From Catenuloplanes indicus (lineage in GTDB: Bacteria; Actinomycetota; Actinomycetes; Mycobacteriales; Micromonosporaceae): a stretch of 64,000 nt of DNA. The DNA lies in the NCBI RefSeq assembly GCF_030813715.1, contig NZ_JAUSUZ010000001.1:2232001-2296000 (forward strand), given 5' to 3'. The translations under genes and the position numbers were made by a program. Within the stretch, counting starts at the first letter, position 1. Each line of letters starts with the position of its first letter. Below, one piece after another: positions 29,268 through 36,966 of the stretch. The notes under the pieces are model-generated. The model made no database searches and had not been told where the DNA came from. It saw only the letters and a program-made list of their open reading frames with translations.

Positions 29268-29891
29268 ATGATCGACTGGGTCGGCTTCATCCCCGCCGCA
29301 CTGCTCGTTTCGCTGATCCCCGGCGCGAACCAGCTGCTCGGCCTCAGCAACGCGGTCCGCCACGGCCCGCTCCGCGCACTGGCCGGCGTGGGCGGCCGGC
29401 TCGCCGCGTTCGTCGTGCTGATCGGCCTGGTCGTGGCCGGCCTCGGCGCGATCCTGGCCGCGTCCGCGACCGCACTAGAAGTGATCAAATGGGTCGGCGT
29501 GATCTACCTCGCCTGGCTCGGCATCACCAGCCTGCACGGCGCGATGCGCGCCGAGGCGCAGCACGCCGAGGCGACCACCCAGCACGGCACCTGGCCGATC
29601 GTCGCGCACGAGTTCGCGGTCGCGATCAGCAACCCGAAGGCCCTGCTGCTCTTCGCCGCGCTGCTCCCCCAGTTCACCGACACCACCGCCCCCGGCGCCG
29701 ATCTCAACATTGCGCTGCTCGGCGCCGCATACCTGCTGATCGAACTGCTGGTCGGCCTCCTCTACATCGCCGCCGGCCGCCGCATCGGTGCCACCGGCAT
29801 CCCGGCCCGCACGCAGCGCCGCGTCGCCCTCGGCACCGGCGTCACCTTCCTCGGCATGTCCGCCCTCCTCGCCGTCGACGACCTGGCCTGA
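29268..29891 (+). CDS. LysE/RhtB-family exporter
   Basis: 207 residues, six hydrophobic segments. Family marks: LVSLIPGANQLLGLSNAVRHGPLRALAGVGGRLAAF (P-G-P/A motif of LysE as PGAN), WVGVIYLAWLGITSL, FAVAISNPKALLLFAALLPQF and a C-terminal ARTQRRVALGTGVTFLGMSALLA. Exports amino acids or related small metabolites. Start ATG 29268. Confidence 0.9.
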   Translation: MIDWVGFIPAALLVSLIPGANQLLGLSNAVRHGPLRALAGVGGRLAAFVVLIGLVVAGLGAILAASATALEVIKWVGVIYLAWLGITSLHGAMRAEAQHAEATTQHGTWPIVAHEFAVAISNPKALLLFAALLPQFTDTTAPGADLNIALLGAAYLLIELLVGLLYIAAGRRIGATGIPARTQRRVALGTGVTFLGMSALLAVDDLA

Positions 29892-30641
29892 CCGCCACCG
29901 CCCAGCCCACCGCACACCACATGCACGCACCCGGCACCGGCGGCTGACCGCCGCCGGTCCGCCGGCACGCGACCGGGCGTGCCGGCACACGGCGACTGCC
30001 ACAGCGTGGAGCGCACGAGAGATGACCGAGCTCTCGGTGGCCGATCTCGCTCGGCGGACCGCGCGCCTGGGCGCTCCGCGTCCGATATTTCACCATTTAC
30101 GCGACGTCAGCAGCCGATCACGCCCGCCACCGCGACCCCGAATGCCCGGCGCGGCGCTTCGGCATCCAACATGCGGACATGATCTTCCAGGCATCGAGAC
30201 CGGAGATCCTGTCAGACCTCAGCGCTGTTTCGCGGGGCCGGAAACAGCAATGCGGACTGGAAGGGGCCTGGCCCGCCGGACGGCGGACCCGTGCGGCGGA
30301 GACCTGTGGCCCGCGGGCCCTGAAGCCGCAGGCGAAACTGCGATCCCCCGCGGCCCCGATCACTCTCAAGACACAACACGCCGCAGGTCGCGGGCCCGCA
30401 GCGCCCCGGCCCCCAGCCGCTTCGCGGAAACCGGACGCCGGAAGGATCGCGTCCGCAGCGTCCGGTCCCTGGCCGCCTCGCAGAAACCACACGCCGGACG
30501 TCGTAGCTGCGCGAGTGCCCGGTTCGGTGGTGTGGTGACCGCCCACGCGACTGACAGGGAGGCCGCCCGCGGCCGACCGGCGCCCGCGGGAGCATGCGGA
30601 ACGTAACCCCGCCGGAAGCGGGCAGACGAATGAAATGGTCT
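29892..30641. other. Gene-free stretch with two dispersed repeat copies
   Basis: No credible gene in ~750 bp: frames on both strands are short and Arg/Pro-rich. It holds an inverted partner of the 13469 segment (30069-30093), a GCTGTTTC/GAAACAGC hairpin near 30224-30248, two diverged copies of a CGC-x-GAAACC-x2-ACGCCGGA phrase (about 30420 and 30478), and the 47-bp repeat at 30556. Confidence 0.6.
30556..30602. repeat. Dispersed 47-bp repeat, copy 2
   Basis: Matches 13832-13878 at 46 of 47 bases in the same orientation, and like that copy is preceded by GTGGTGACC and followed by a CGCCGG-AGCGGG phrase. It lies 39 bp from the stop of the DUF72 gene. Confidence 0.85.
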
Positions 30642-31487
30642 TCAGAACAGCGTCGGCGGGCCCACCGGTTCCGGCGCCGGCAGGGGGATCAGGTCCGGTA
30701 CGCGTGCGCGGACCTCATCGTGGAAGCGGCGGGCCAGTTCCGGTGCGTCCGCGTTGTCCGGGGTATGGATGAAGACCGTGGGTGAGCGGCCCTCGCGCAG
30801 CCACGTCACGGTGGCCTCGACCCAGCGCTGCCAGCCCTCGGCCGTCTCGCCCGGCTTGTCGCGGCCGAGGTAGCGCACGATCGGGTGGCCGGTCAGCGCG
30901 GTGGTCCGCAGCGGCATGCGCGGTTTCCTGGTCCACGCCTCGCGCTCGGCGTCGCTGGTCGGACGTTTCGCGAAGAACGCGGTGGTGTCGAACGGGACCC
31001 ACTCGACGCCGAACGGTGCCAGCGCCGCCTCCAGTGGCGCGGGATCATCGAAGAAGGCCTGGTGGCGCACCTCGACCGCGTACCGGTACGCGGTCGGCAG
31101 TCGGCGCAGGAAGGACGACAGCGCGGGTACGTCCGCGGGGGTGAACGAGCCGGGCAGCTGGATCCAGAGTGCGTGGACGCGCGGGCCGAGCGGCTCGATC
31201 GCGGTGAGGAACTGTGCCAGCGGTGCGAACGCGGCGGCGGAGAGGCGGTGTTCGTGGGTGACCGGCTTCGGGAGTTTGAGCACGAACCGGAACGACTCGG
31301 GCGTCTCCGCGGCCCACACCTCGGTCGTCTCCCGTGCGGGCGTGGCGTAGAACGTGGTGTTTCCCTCGACCGCGTCGCACCACCCGGCATAGGCGCGCAG
31401 CCGCTCGCCCGCGGTGGACGGGTGCGGCAGGAACCGGCCCTGCCAGGGCTTGAGGGTCCACATCGCGCACCCGACCGAAAGACGCAT
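30642..31487 (-). CDS. DUF72 domain protein
   Basis: 281 residues: MRLSVGCAMWTLKPWQGRFLP, LRAYAGWCDAVEGNTTFYATP, FRFVLKLPKPVTHEHRLS, ALWIQLPGSF, RYAVEVRHQAFF, and a C-terminal RWVEATVTWLREGRSPTVFIHTPDNADAPELARRFHDEV. These are the signatures of the TIM-barrel DUF72 (YecE) family. Start ATG 31487; an in-frame extension has no ribosome site. Biochemical role unknown. Confidence 0.88.
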   Translation of the reverse strand: MRLSVGCAMWTLKPWQGRFLPHPSTAGERLRAYAGWCDAVEGNTTFYATPARETTEVWAAETPESFRFVLKLPKPVTHEHRLSAAAFAPLAQFLTAIEPLGPRVHALWIQLPGSFTPADVPALSSFLRRLPTAYRYAVEVRHQAFFDDPAPLEAALAPFGVEWVPFDTTAFFAKRPTSDAEREAWTRKPRMPLRTTALTGHPIVRYLGRDKPGETAEGWQRWVEATVTWLREGRSPTVFIHTPDNADAPELARRFHDEVRARVPDLIPLPAPEPVGPPTLF

Positions 31488-31509
31488 GGGTTGCACCGTA
31501 ACAACGGGC

Positions 31510-32472
31510 TCAGAGCACGCCGCGGGTGCCGGGCACCTGGGTGGTGAGGCCGCGGCGGGTGCGCTCGGCACGGACCGTGATCTCCACGATGTCCCACACC
31601 GTGGCGATCGCGAACGTCGCGATCACCACCATGGTGGCGATGTAGAGCGCGTCGCTGCCGGGCGCGAGGCCGGGGAACTCCGGGTTGAAGATCCGGTCCT
31701 GCGCCGCCAGCCAGATCACCGGCACGGCGGTGAGCAGCGCGAGCACGGCGTTCGCGGCCGCGGCCGCCCGGGTGTAGGCGCCGGCGCGGAAGACCTGGAT
31801 CGCCCAGGCGATCTCCAGGATCAGGACCACGATGAGGTACGGCCACCAGGACGACCAGTTGGCCGGGTTCAGCACCGGCACGTCGGTGAACGTGAACTGC
31901 TGCAGCACCAGACCGGCGATGAGCAGCACCGGCCAGACCACGTTCGGCACGAGCTGGGTGTGCGCCAGGCGGCCGGACTCGTACTCCGGGAGGTCGTCCA
32001 GCGTCCACGGCCGGCGCAGCACCCGGTCGGTCAGGCCGAGCCGTTCCAGCAGCGCGAACGTGGCCGTGGCCCAGAAGCCCAGGTGCGCACCCACCGTGAT
32101 CACCGAGGTGACGAGGCCGCCGATGACCCGGCCGATCGCGGGGTCGTCGATCAGCTGCACCACCGTGGTGACGGCCACGACGATCGGGAGCACCACGGTG
32201 TAGAGCGCGATCATCGTGCGGCGCCAGGCGGGGTAGATCTCCGGGCCGATCAGGTAGTTCCGCCGGCCGCTGTATCGGTCGGCGAGCCGGTCGGGGTCGC
32301 CGAGCTCTATCAGCGCCCCTCGGGTGGCGGCGTCGCGTTCCTGGCCCGCGTCGACGCGTGCCTCCACCGCGTCCTCGATGGAGGCACGCAGCTCACGGTC
32401 GATGTCGGCGCGCTGACCCTCCGGGATGCGGCGCAGCGCGGTGCTCACGTAACGATCGATGAGGGTGGTCAT
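31510..32472 (-). CDS. Membrane protein with permease-prefix domain
   Basis: 320 residues. The first ~75 (MTTLIDRYVSTALRRIPEGQRADIDRELRASIEDAVEAR, RGALIELGDPDRLADRYSGR) are the permease-prefix domain 1 that precedes ABC permeases; the rest has six or seven hydrophobic spans but no transporter signature. The gene is 12 bp downstream of a PadR gene, a pairing common to this family, so it is likely controlled by that regulator. Function unknown; probable envelope stress or transport role. Confidence 0.8.
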   Translation of the reverse strand: MTTLIDRYVSTALRRIPEGQRADIDRELRASIEDAVEARVDAGQERDAATRGALIELGDPDRLADRYSGRRNYLIGPEIYPAWRRTMIALYTVVLPIVVAVTTVVQLIDDPAIGRVIGGLVTSVITVGAHLGFWATATFALLERLGLTDRVLRRPWTLDDLPEYESGRLAHTQLVPNVVWPVLLIAGLVLQQFTFTDVPVLNPANWSSWWPYLIVVLILEIAWAIQVFRAGAYTRAAAAANAVLALLTAVPVIWLAAQDRIFNPEFPGLAPGSDALYIATMVVIATFAIATVWDIVEITVRAERTRRGLTTQVPGTRGVL

Positions 32473-32484
32473 GCCCGGCTCCTT

Positions 32485-32808
32485 CTAGAGGTCGTTGATG
32501 GCGGTGTCGAGGCGGGACCACTCGGTGCGCAGCGCCTCGGCGACCGCGTTGCCCTGCGGAGTGGTCGTGTAGAACTTGCGCGGCCGGGCCTCGTCCGTGT
32601 TCCACGCGCTGGTCAGCAGGCCCTGCGCCTCCAGGCGGCGCAGCAGTGGATAGAGCGTGTTCGCCTCCACCTCGAAGCCGGCCGCGGCCAGCGTCTCCAG
32701 CAGCGAATATCCGTAACCCGGCGTGCGCAGAACGGTGAGGCTCGCGACGACGACCGTGCCACGGCGCAGCTCCTGCAAGTGGCTCGCGAGCGTCGGATCC
32801 ATTGTCAT
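32485..32808 (-). CDS. PadR-family transcriptional regulator
   Basis: 107 residues from ATG 32808: LQELRRGTVVVASLTVLRTPGYGYSLLETLAAAGFEVEANTLYPLLRRLEAQGLLTSAW, RPRKFYTTTPQGNAV. The GYxL and LYPLLRRLEx-GLL motifs are diagnostic of PadR. A start at 32832 would place the first codons inside the operator palindrome, so 32808 (or 32802) is preferred. Expected to repress its own operon with the membrane protein downstream. Confidence 0.9.
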   Translation of the reverse strand: MTMDPTLASHLQELRRGTVVVASLTVLRTPGYGYSLLETLAAAGFEVEANTLYPLLRRLEAQGLLTSAWNTDEARPRKFYTTTPQGNAVAEALRTEWSRLDTAINDL

Positions 32809-32818
32809 GCCACCAACG

Positions 32819-32839
32819 ATAGTGTGTGTCACACACTAT
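32819..32839. promoter_or_regulatory. 21-bp perfect palindrome, PadR operator
   Basis: ATAGTGTGTG-T-CACACACTAT, ending ten bases before the PadR start. Complete symmetry and its place directly upstream of a PadR gene make autorepression likely. Confidence 0.75.
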
Positions 32840-32982
32840 GGCAACCCGGCACAGCATGACGGCTTGGCTTTCCGCCGCCATATGTAGATACTTGTCGATG
32901 TTCATGAGCCGGGAGCGGCGGGCGCCGGGCAGCCCCTCGCCGCGCGCTTCGCCATGTCCTCGACCGAGAAGGAACCCCACCG

Positions 32983-34275
32983 ATGAGAATTCGCCACGTC
33001 CTGGCCGTCGCGCTGGTCGCGCTGCTGGCCGCGGTCGGCCTGGCCTCGCCCGCGTCGGCGGCCTCGCTCACCGAGATCACGTCTTTCGGAACGAACCCCA
33101 GCAATCTACGGATGTACGTGTACGTGCCCGACAACCTGGCCGCACGGCCGGGCCTGCTGGTCGCGGTGCACTACTGCACCGGCACCGGGCCCGCGTTCTT
33201 CAACGGCAGTCAGTTCGACGAGCTCGCCGAGCGCCACGGCTACATCGTGATCTACCCGTCGGTGACCCGGTCGAGCCAGTGCTTCGACGTCGCGTCGCCG
33301 CAGGCGCTGACCCGCGGCGGCGGCAGCGACCCGGTCGGCATCAAGTCGATGATCGACTATGTCCGGGCCCGCTACCCCGTGGACGCCGCGAAGATCGCGG
33401 TGACCGGCGTGTCCAGCGGCGCGATGATGACGAACGTCCTGCTCGGCGTGTACCCGGATGTCTTCACTGCCGGTGCCGCGTTCTCCGGCGTGCCGTTCGG
33501 CTGCTTCGCCACCACGAACGGGTCGGAGTGGAACAGCGACTGCGCCAACGGGCTGATCACCAAGACCCCGCAGCAGTGGGGTGACCTGGCGCGCAACGCG
33601 TACCCGGGCTATACCGGGCCCCGGCCGCGCATGCAGACGTGGCACGGCACGAACGACGAGGTGCTGCGCTACCCGAACTTCGGCGAGCAGATCAAGCAGT
33701 GGACGAACGTGCTCGGCGTGTCGCAGACGCCCGCGTACACGGACACGCCGCAGTCCGGGTACACGCGCACGCGCTACGGGGGTACGGGCGACCGGGCGCC
33801 GGTCGAGGCGATCAGCATGAGCGGGGTGTCGCACAACCTGCCGGTGAACGCGGCCGCCGCGATCCACTTCATGGGCCTGGACACCACGACCCCGGCGTCA
33901 CCCACCCCGACCACGCCGGGCCCGACCACGCCGGGGCCGACCACGCCGGCTCCCGCCGGCCCCTGCCAGGTCACCTACGCGGTCAACTCGTGGAACAACG
34001 GGCTCACCGCATCGGTGTCGATCAAGAACACCGGCACGGCCACGGTCGACGGCTGGACGCTCGCGTTCACGCTGCCCACCGGCCAGACCGTGACGAACTC
34101 CTGGAACGCCACGATCAGCCCGGCGACCGGCGCGCTCACCGCCCGGAACGTCTCCTGGAACGGGACGCTCGCCGCCGGGGCCACCCAGACGTTCGGCTTC
34201 CAGGCCACCCACACCGGCAGCGCCGCGAAACCCGCGTCGTTCACGCTCAACGGCGCGGCCTGCACGGTCGCCTGA
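32983..34275 (+). CDS. Secreted PHB-depolymerase-type esterase (CE1-like) with CBM2
   Basis: 430 residues. Signal peptide 1-27 (ASPASA). Esterase domain ~28-300: RPGLLVAVHYCTGTGPAFF, FDELAERHGYIVIYPSV, nucleophile elbow GVSSG (Ser144), MQTWHGTNDEVLRYPNF, and the His in GVSHNLPVN. A PTTPGPTTPGPTTPAP linker leads to a family-2 carbohydrate-binding module (~327-430; NSWNNGLTASVSIKNTGTATVDGWTL, SWNGTLAAGATQTFGFQA). This layout is that of acetylxylan or feruloyl esterases tethered to cellulose or xylan. Start ATG 32983. Ends in a strong hairpin. Confidence 0.9.
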   Translation: MRIRHVLAVALVALLAAVGLASPASAASLTEITSFGTNPSNLRMYVYVPDNLAARPGLLVAVHYCTGTGPAFFNGSQFDELAERHGYIVIYPSVTRSSQCFDVASPQALTRGGGSDPVGIKSMIDYVRARYPVDAAKIAVTGVSSGAMMTNVLLGVYPDVFTAGAAFSGVPFGCFATTNGSEWNSDCANGLITKTPQQWGDLARNAYPGYTGPRPRMQTWHGTNDEVLRYPNFGEQIKQWTNVLGVSQTPAYTDTPQSGYTRTRYGGTGDRAPVEAISMSGVSHNLPVNAAAAIHFMGLDTTTPASPTPTTPGPTTPGPTTPAPAGPCQVTYAVNSWNNGLTASVSIKNTGTATVDGWTLAFTLPTGQTVTNSWNATISPATGALTARNVSWNGTLAAGATQTFGFQATHTGSAAKPASFTLNGAACTVA

Positions 34276-34288
34276 CGCGCATCGTCTC

Positions 34289-34324
34289 ACCGGGGCGGCA
34301 CCGTTCCACCGGTGCCGCCCCGGT
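34289..34324 (+). terminator. Hairpin terminator of the esterase gene
   Basis: Perfect 15-bp stem (34289-34303 with 34310-34324), loop TTCCAC, 14 bases after the stop. Confidence 0.75.
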
Positions 34325-34346
34325 CCGCCGGGGAAGATGTCAGCTC

Positions 34347-34934
34347 ATGAGAACGTCCGCGCTCGTCTCCTCCGCCGCCGCGCCCGCGCTGCTGATCGGC
34401 GGCTGGCTGCTCGCCGAGTCCCGCCAGCCGGCCGGCTTCGACCCGCTCCGCGACGCGATCAGCGACCTGGCCGCACTCGACGCGGCCGACCGGCAGATCA
34501 TGACCGCCGCGCTGATCGGCGTCGGCCTCGCCCACCTGGTCACCGCGTACGGGCTGACCGAGGTCTCCCGCGCCGGCCGCCTGCTGATCGCCGTGGGCGG
34601 CGCCGCCACCGCCCTGGTGGCCGCGTTCCCGCTACCGGCCGGCGACGGCGGTTCGGCCGCGCACACCACGGCGGCGACGGTCGCGTTCACGGCCCTCGCG
34701 GTGTGGCCGTTCACCGGCGGCTCCCGCACCACGTTGCTGCGCAGACCGGCCACCGTCATCGCCGGTACGGTGCTGCTCTCCCTCGTCGCGTGGTTCGGCG
34801 TCACGCTGCACACCGGCGGCCCACTCGGCCTCGCCGAACGCGTCGCCGCGGCAGCCCAGGCGCTCTGGCCGTTCGCGGTCGCGGCCGGCCTCCGCCCGGA
34901 ATCCCCCCGGCCGGGCGGGGTCGCTCCCGAATGA
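34347..34934 (+). CDS. DUF998-family membrane protein
   Basis: 195 residues with about six membrane spans: LVSSAAAPALLIGGWLLAE, FDPLRDAISDLAALDAADRQIMTAALIGVGLAHLV, LIAVGGAATALVAAFPLP, HTTAATVAFTALAVWPF. The xPLxxxISDLA segment and the later H-x-x-A-A membrane helix are DUF998 marks. Start ATG 34347; upstream open frame is antisense noise over the esterase. Function unknown. Confidence 0.8.
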   Translation: MRTSALVSSAAAPALLIGGWLLAESRQPAGFDPLRDAISDLAALDAADRQIMTAALIGVGLAHLVTAYGLTEVSRAGRLLIAVGGAATALVAAFPLPAGDGGSAAHTTAATVAFTALAVWPFTGGSRTTLLRRPATVIAGTVLLSLVAWFGVTLHTGGPLGLAERVAAAAQALWPFAVAAGLRPESPRPGGVAPE

Positions 34935-35021
34935 CTCATCGGCGGATACCCTCCACATAGCACTACCGTTAGCGACGGTCGAGTTACTGTAGAGACACCA
35001 CAATCCGTGCTGGAGGAGCCG

Positions 35022-36638
35022 GTGGCAGGGAGCACACGGGTTTCGTTCGGTGTCTGGAGCAATCGTTTTCCAGCCGCCGAACAGCTCCGGTCAGATCTGC
35101 GGGAGTCCGGCGAGTACGCAATCACTGTCACCGAGGACTGCGGGCCGCCGATCGACTGTCTGGTCGTCCTGACGCAGAAGCGGCACTTCGACCTCAACGA
35201 ACTGGCAACACTCGTCCGGCTGGCGAACCGGGCGAGGATCACCGTTGCGGTCGACCGGTACCGGCCGAGCGCGGGTGACCAGCCACCCTGGCCACGGGAT
35301 GCGACGCTCTACTGGGGCGGCCGATACTCTGAACTGCCGCAGGTGGCCGACACATTGGTCGATCTCATCCGGCCACCGGACCTGCTCTCCAGCGGGATAC
35401 CGGCTCTTCTGCCGACGGACACACCGCTACCCGACATTCCGCTGGCCGCCGGCACACACGACTTGATCGAGCAATTGCGGATGCCGGAGGTGCCCCGGAT
35501 CGTCGCGGTCACTCACCGGCTACTCCGAGAACTGTTGCATTCTGCGCCGGCCCGCAACCGTAGCGAGTACAACCTGTCCCGGTTGGCGCGGTGGTCGGCT
35601 GACGCACAAAGCCAGCCGTTCATCAACTTGCGTCTGACCCGCTCAGACAAGCCGTCGAGCAACCCGCAGCCGCGACTGTCGCTGGAGAACATATCGGCGG
35701 ATCTTCGTACTCGTCGGCTGGTGATGCTATTCGGCGATCCCGGAACCGGGAAGACCCGGCTACTGCGATATTTCGACGCACAGTCGGCCTTGCGTTCGGT
35801 CCGGCCGCCGGACGGCGGACCGGAACGACCCGATTCGTTTTACGTGTCCCTCGCTCGGCAGCCGCTCAACCCAGACATCTCTATCGACTGGCTGTCTCGG
35901 CAGTGGACCGCCGCAGTTGATCCCGGCTGGTGCGACCTTCGTACATTCCTCACGGACGGTGGCGTGGTGCTGCTCGACGGGCTTGACGAGGGCAACGTTC
36001 GGAGTGCTCCGCTACGTGACTGGTTGTCGCAATGGCGCGACGTGATCACACAGCTCTGCGATGCGGGCGCGGCGAGAGTGGTGGTGAGCTGCCGCACCCG
36101 GGACCAGCAGCTTCCGATGCGAGAGCCTGCGACCGAGGTCAGTCTGCAGCCATTGTCCACGGAGGAGATCGTGGCGATCGCGGCTCAGGCGGACGCACGG
36201 CTGGCACAGCGCTTCAAGACCACTCTCGCCACTAACGGGAGAACCGCAGATCTGTACGCAAACCCTTCCCACCTGCGTCTCTTCCTGGGGACCGGAATGG
36301 AAGGGATCCCGCACACCAGCGCCCGGCTCTTCGGCCTGGTCGTGGCGGGTGCGATCCTGCGCGCCCCGACCCAGCTCCATGACCATCAGCTTTCGAATCG
36401 GTCAGCCGCCGAGCTGCACACCGTAACCGCATCGGACGACGGCGACCCGTGGCAGGTACTGGAGACCATTCCGAGATCAGAGCACTGGCCGCACTCGCCA
36501 AAAAGCTCACCGTGCCGACGGCGCTCGGAGGCGATGCCCGAGCGCGACCACGCCGGCCCGTTCGTGACCCGGCTGCGGGCCGCACTGGACGACGTCTCCT
36601 CCACGCCGACCGGCCCGCCCACGCTGGCGTCGGTGTAA
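35022..36638 (+). CDS. STAND/NACHT-type NTPase with N-terminal TIR-like domain, 3' end disrupted
   Basis: 538 residues from GTG 35022, chosen because GGAGGA lies five bases upstream. Residues ~1-120 alternate strands and helices in a TIR-like order (VSFGVW, AEQLRSDLRESGEY, DCLVVLT, RITVAVD, ATLYWGGRYSELPQVADTLVDLI), a tentative call. The NTPase has FGDPGTGKTRLLRYF (Walker A) and GGVVLLDGLDEG (Walker B), then RVVVSCRTRDQQL, all NACHT-like. After about 36470 the sequence stops resembling protein; a parallel frame reads SEIRALAALAKKLTVPTALGG, indicating a frameshift, and the C-terminal sensor repeats are absent. G+C is visibly lower than neighbours, suggesting transfer. Such NTPases are often immune receptors, but defence is inference. 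Confidence 0.65.
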   Translation: MAGSTRVSFGVWSNRFPAAEQLRSDLRESGEYAITVTEDCGPPIDCLVVLTQKRHFDLNELATLVRLANRARITVAVDRYRPSAGDQPPWPRDATLYWGGRYSELPQVADTLVDLIRPPDLLSSGIPALLPTDTPLPDIPLAAGTHDLIEQLRMPEVPRIVAVTHRLLRELLHSAPARNRSEYNLSRLARWSADAQSQPFINLRLTRSDKPSSNPQPRLSLENISADLRTRRLVMLFGDPGTGKTRLLRYFDAQSALRSVRPPDGGPERPDSFYVSLARQPLNPDISIDWLSRQWTAAVDPGWCDLRTFLTDGGVVLLDGLDEGNVRSAPLRDWLSQWRDVITQLCDAGAARVVVSCRTRDQQLPMREPATEVSLQPLSTEEIVAIAAQADARLAQRFKTTLATNGRTADLYANPSHLRLFLGTGMEGIPHTSARLFGLVVAGAILRAPTQLHDHQLSNRSAAELHTVTASDDGDPWQVLETIPRSEHWPHSPKSSPCRRRSEAMPERDHAGPFVTRLRAALDDVSSTPTGPPTLASV

Positions 36639-36966
36639 CCGGCTACGCGGCACCTCCGGCCGGTGGACGCCGCGGGGGCCGCGGCCGGGGCCGGGTGCGA
36701 CGCCGGCCGGCTTTGAAACACCGCGCGCCGAGACTTCGCCGGTACGTTCGCTGCCACACCCCGGCCGTGTCGTCCGTGCGATCCGCGAGAGCCACGGTGA
36801 GTAGCCGTGGTCGCGACTGCTGCCCGCCGGCCGCGCCGTACCAGCCTCCCTCCCGCCGCCGGGTCTCGTCGATCATGCGCCCTGCCAGGCACGTCGCGGT
36901 CACGCTGCGATCATGTGGAGTCACTGCTAGGTTCGGCTGAGCGGTATCGATTCCTACGGGAGAGGG
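36639..36966. other. Gene-free 330 bp after the disrupted NTPase
   Basis: No coherent frame on either strand. It may contain decayed remains of the NTPase's missing 3' part. The last bases (GGGAGAGGG) are the ribosome site of the next gene. Confidence 0.4.

Noticed and set aside
29892-30641. A gene in the 750-bp gap
   Set aside because: All frames are short, lack start signals and mostly encode Arg/Pro runs; repeats explain the structure seen.
35007-35021. Start of the STAND NTPase at GTG 35007
   Set aside because: The GGAGGA ribosome site lies downstream of it and is spaced correctly for GTG 35022.
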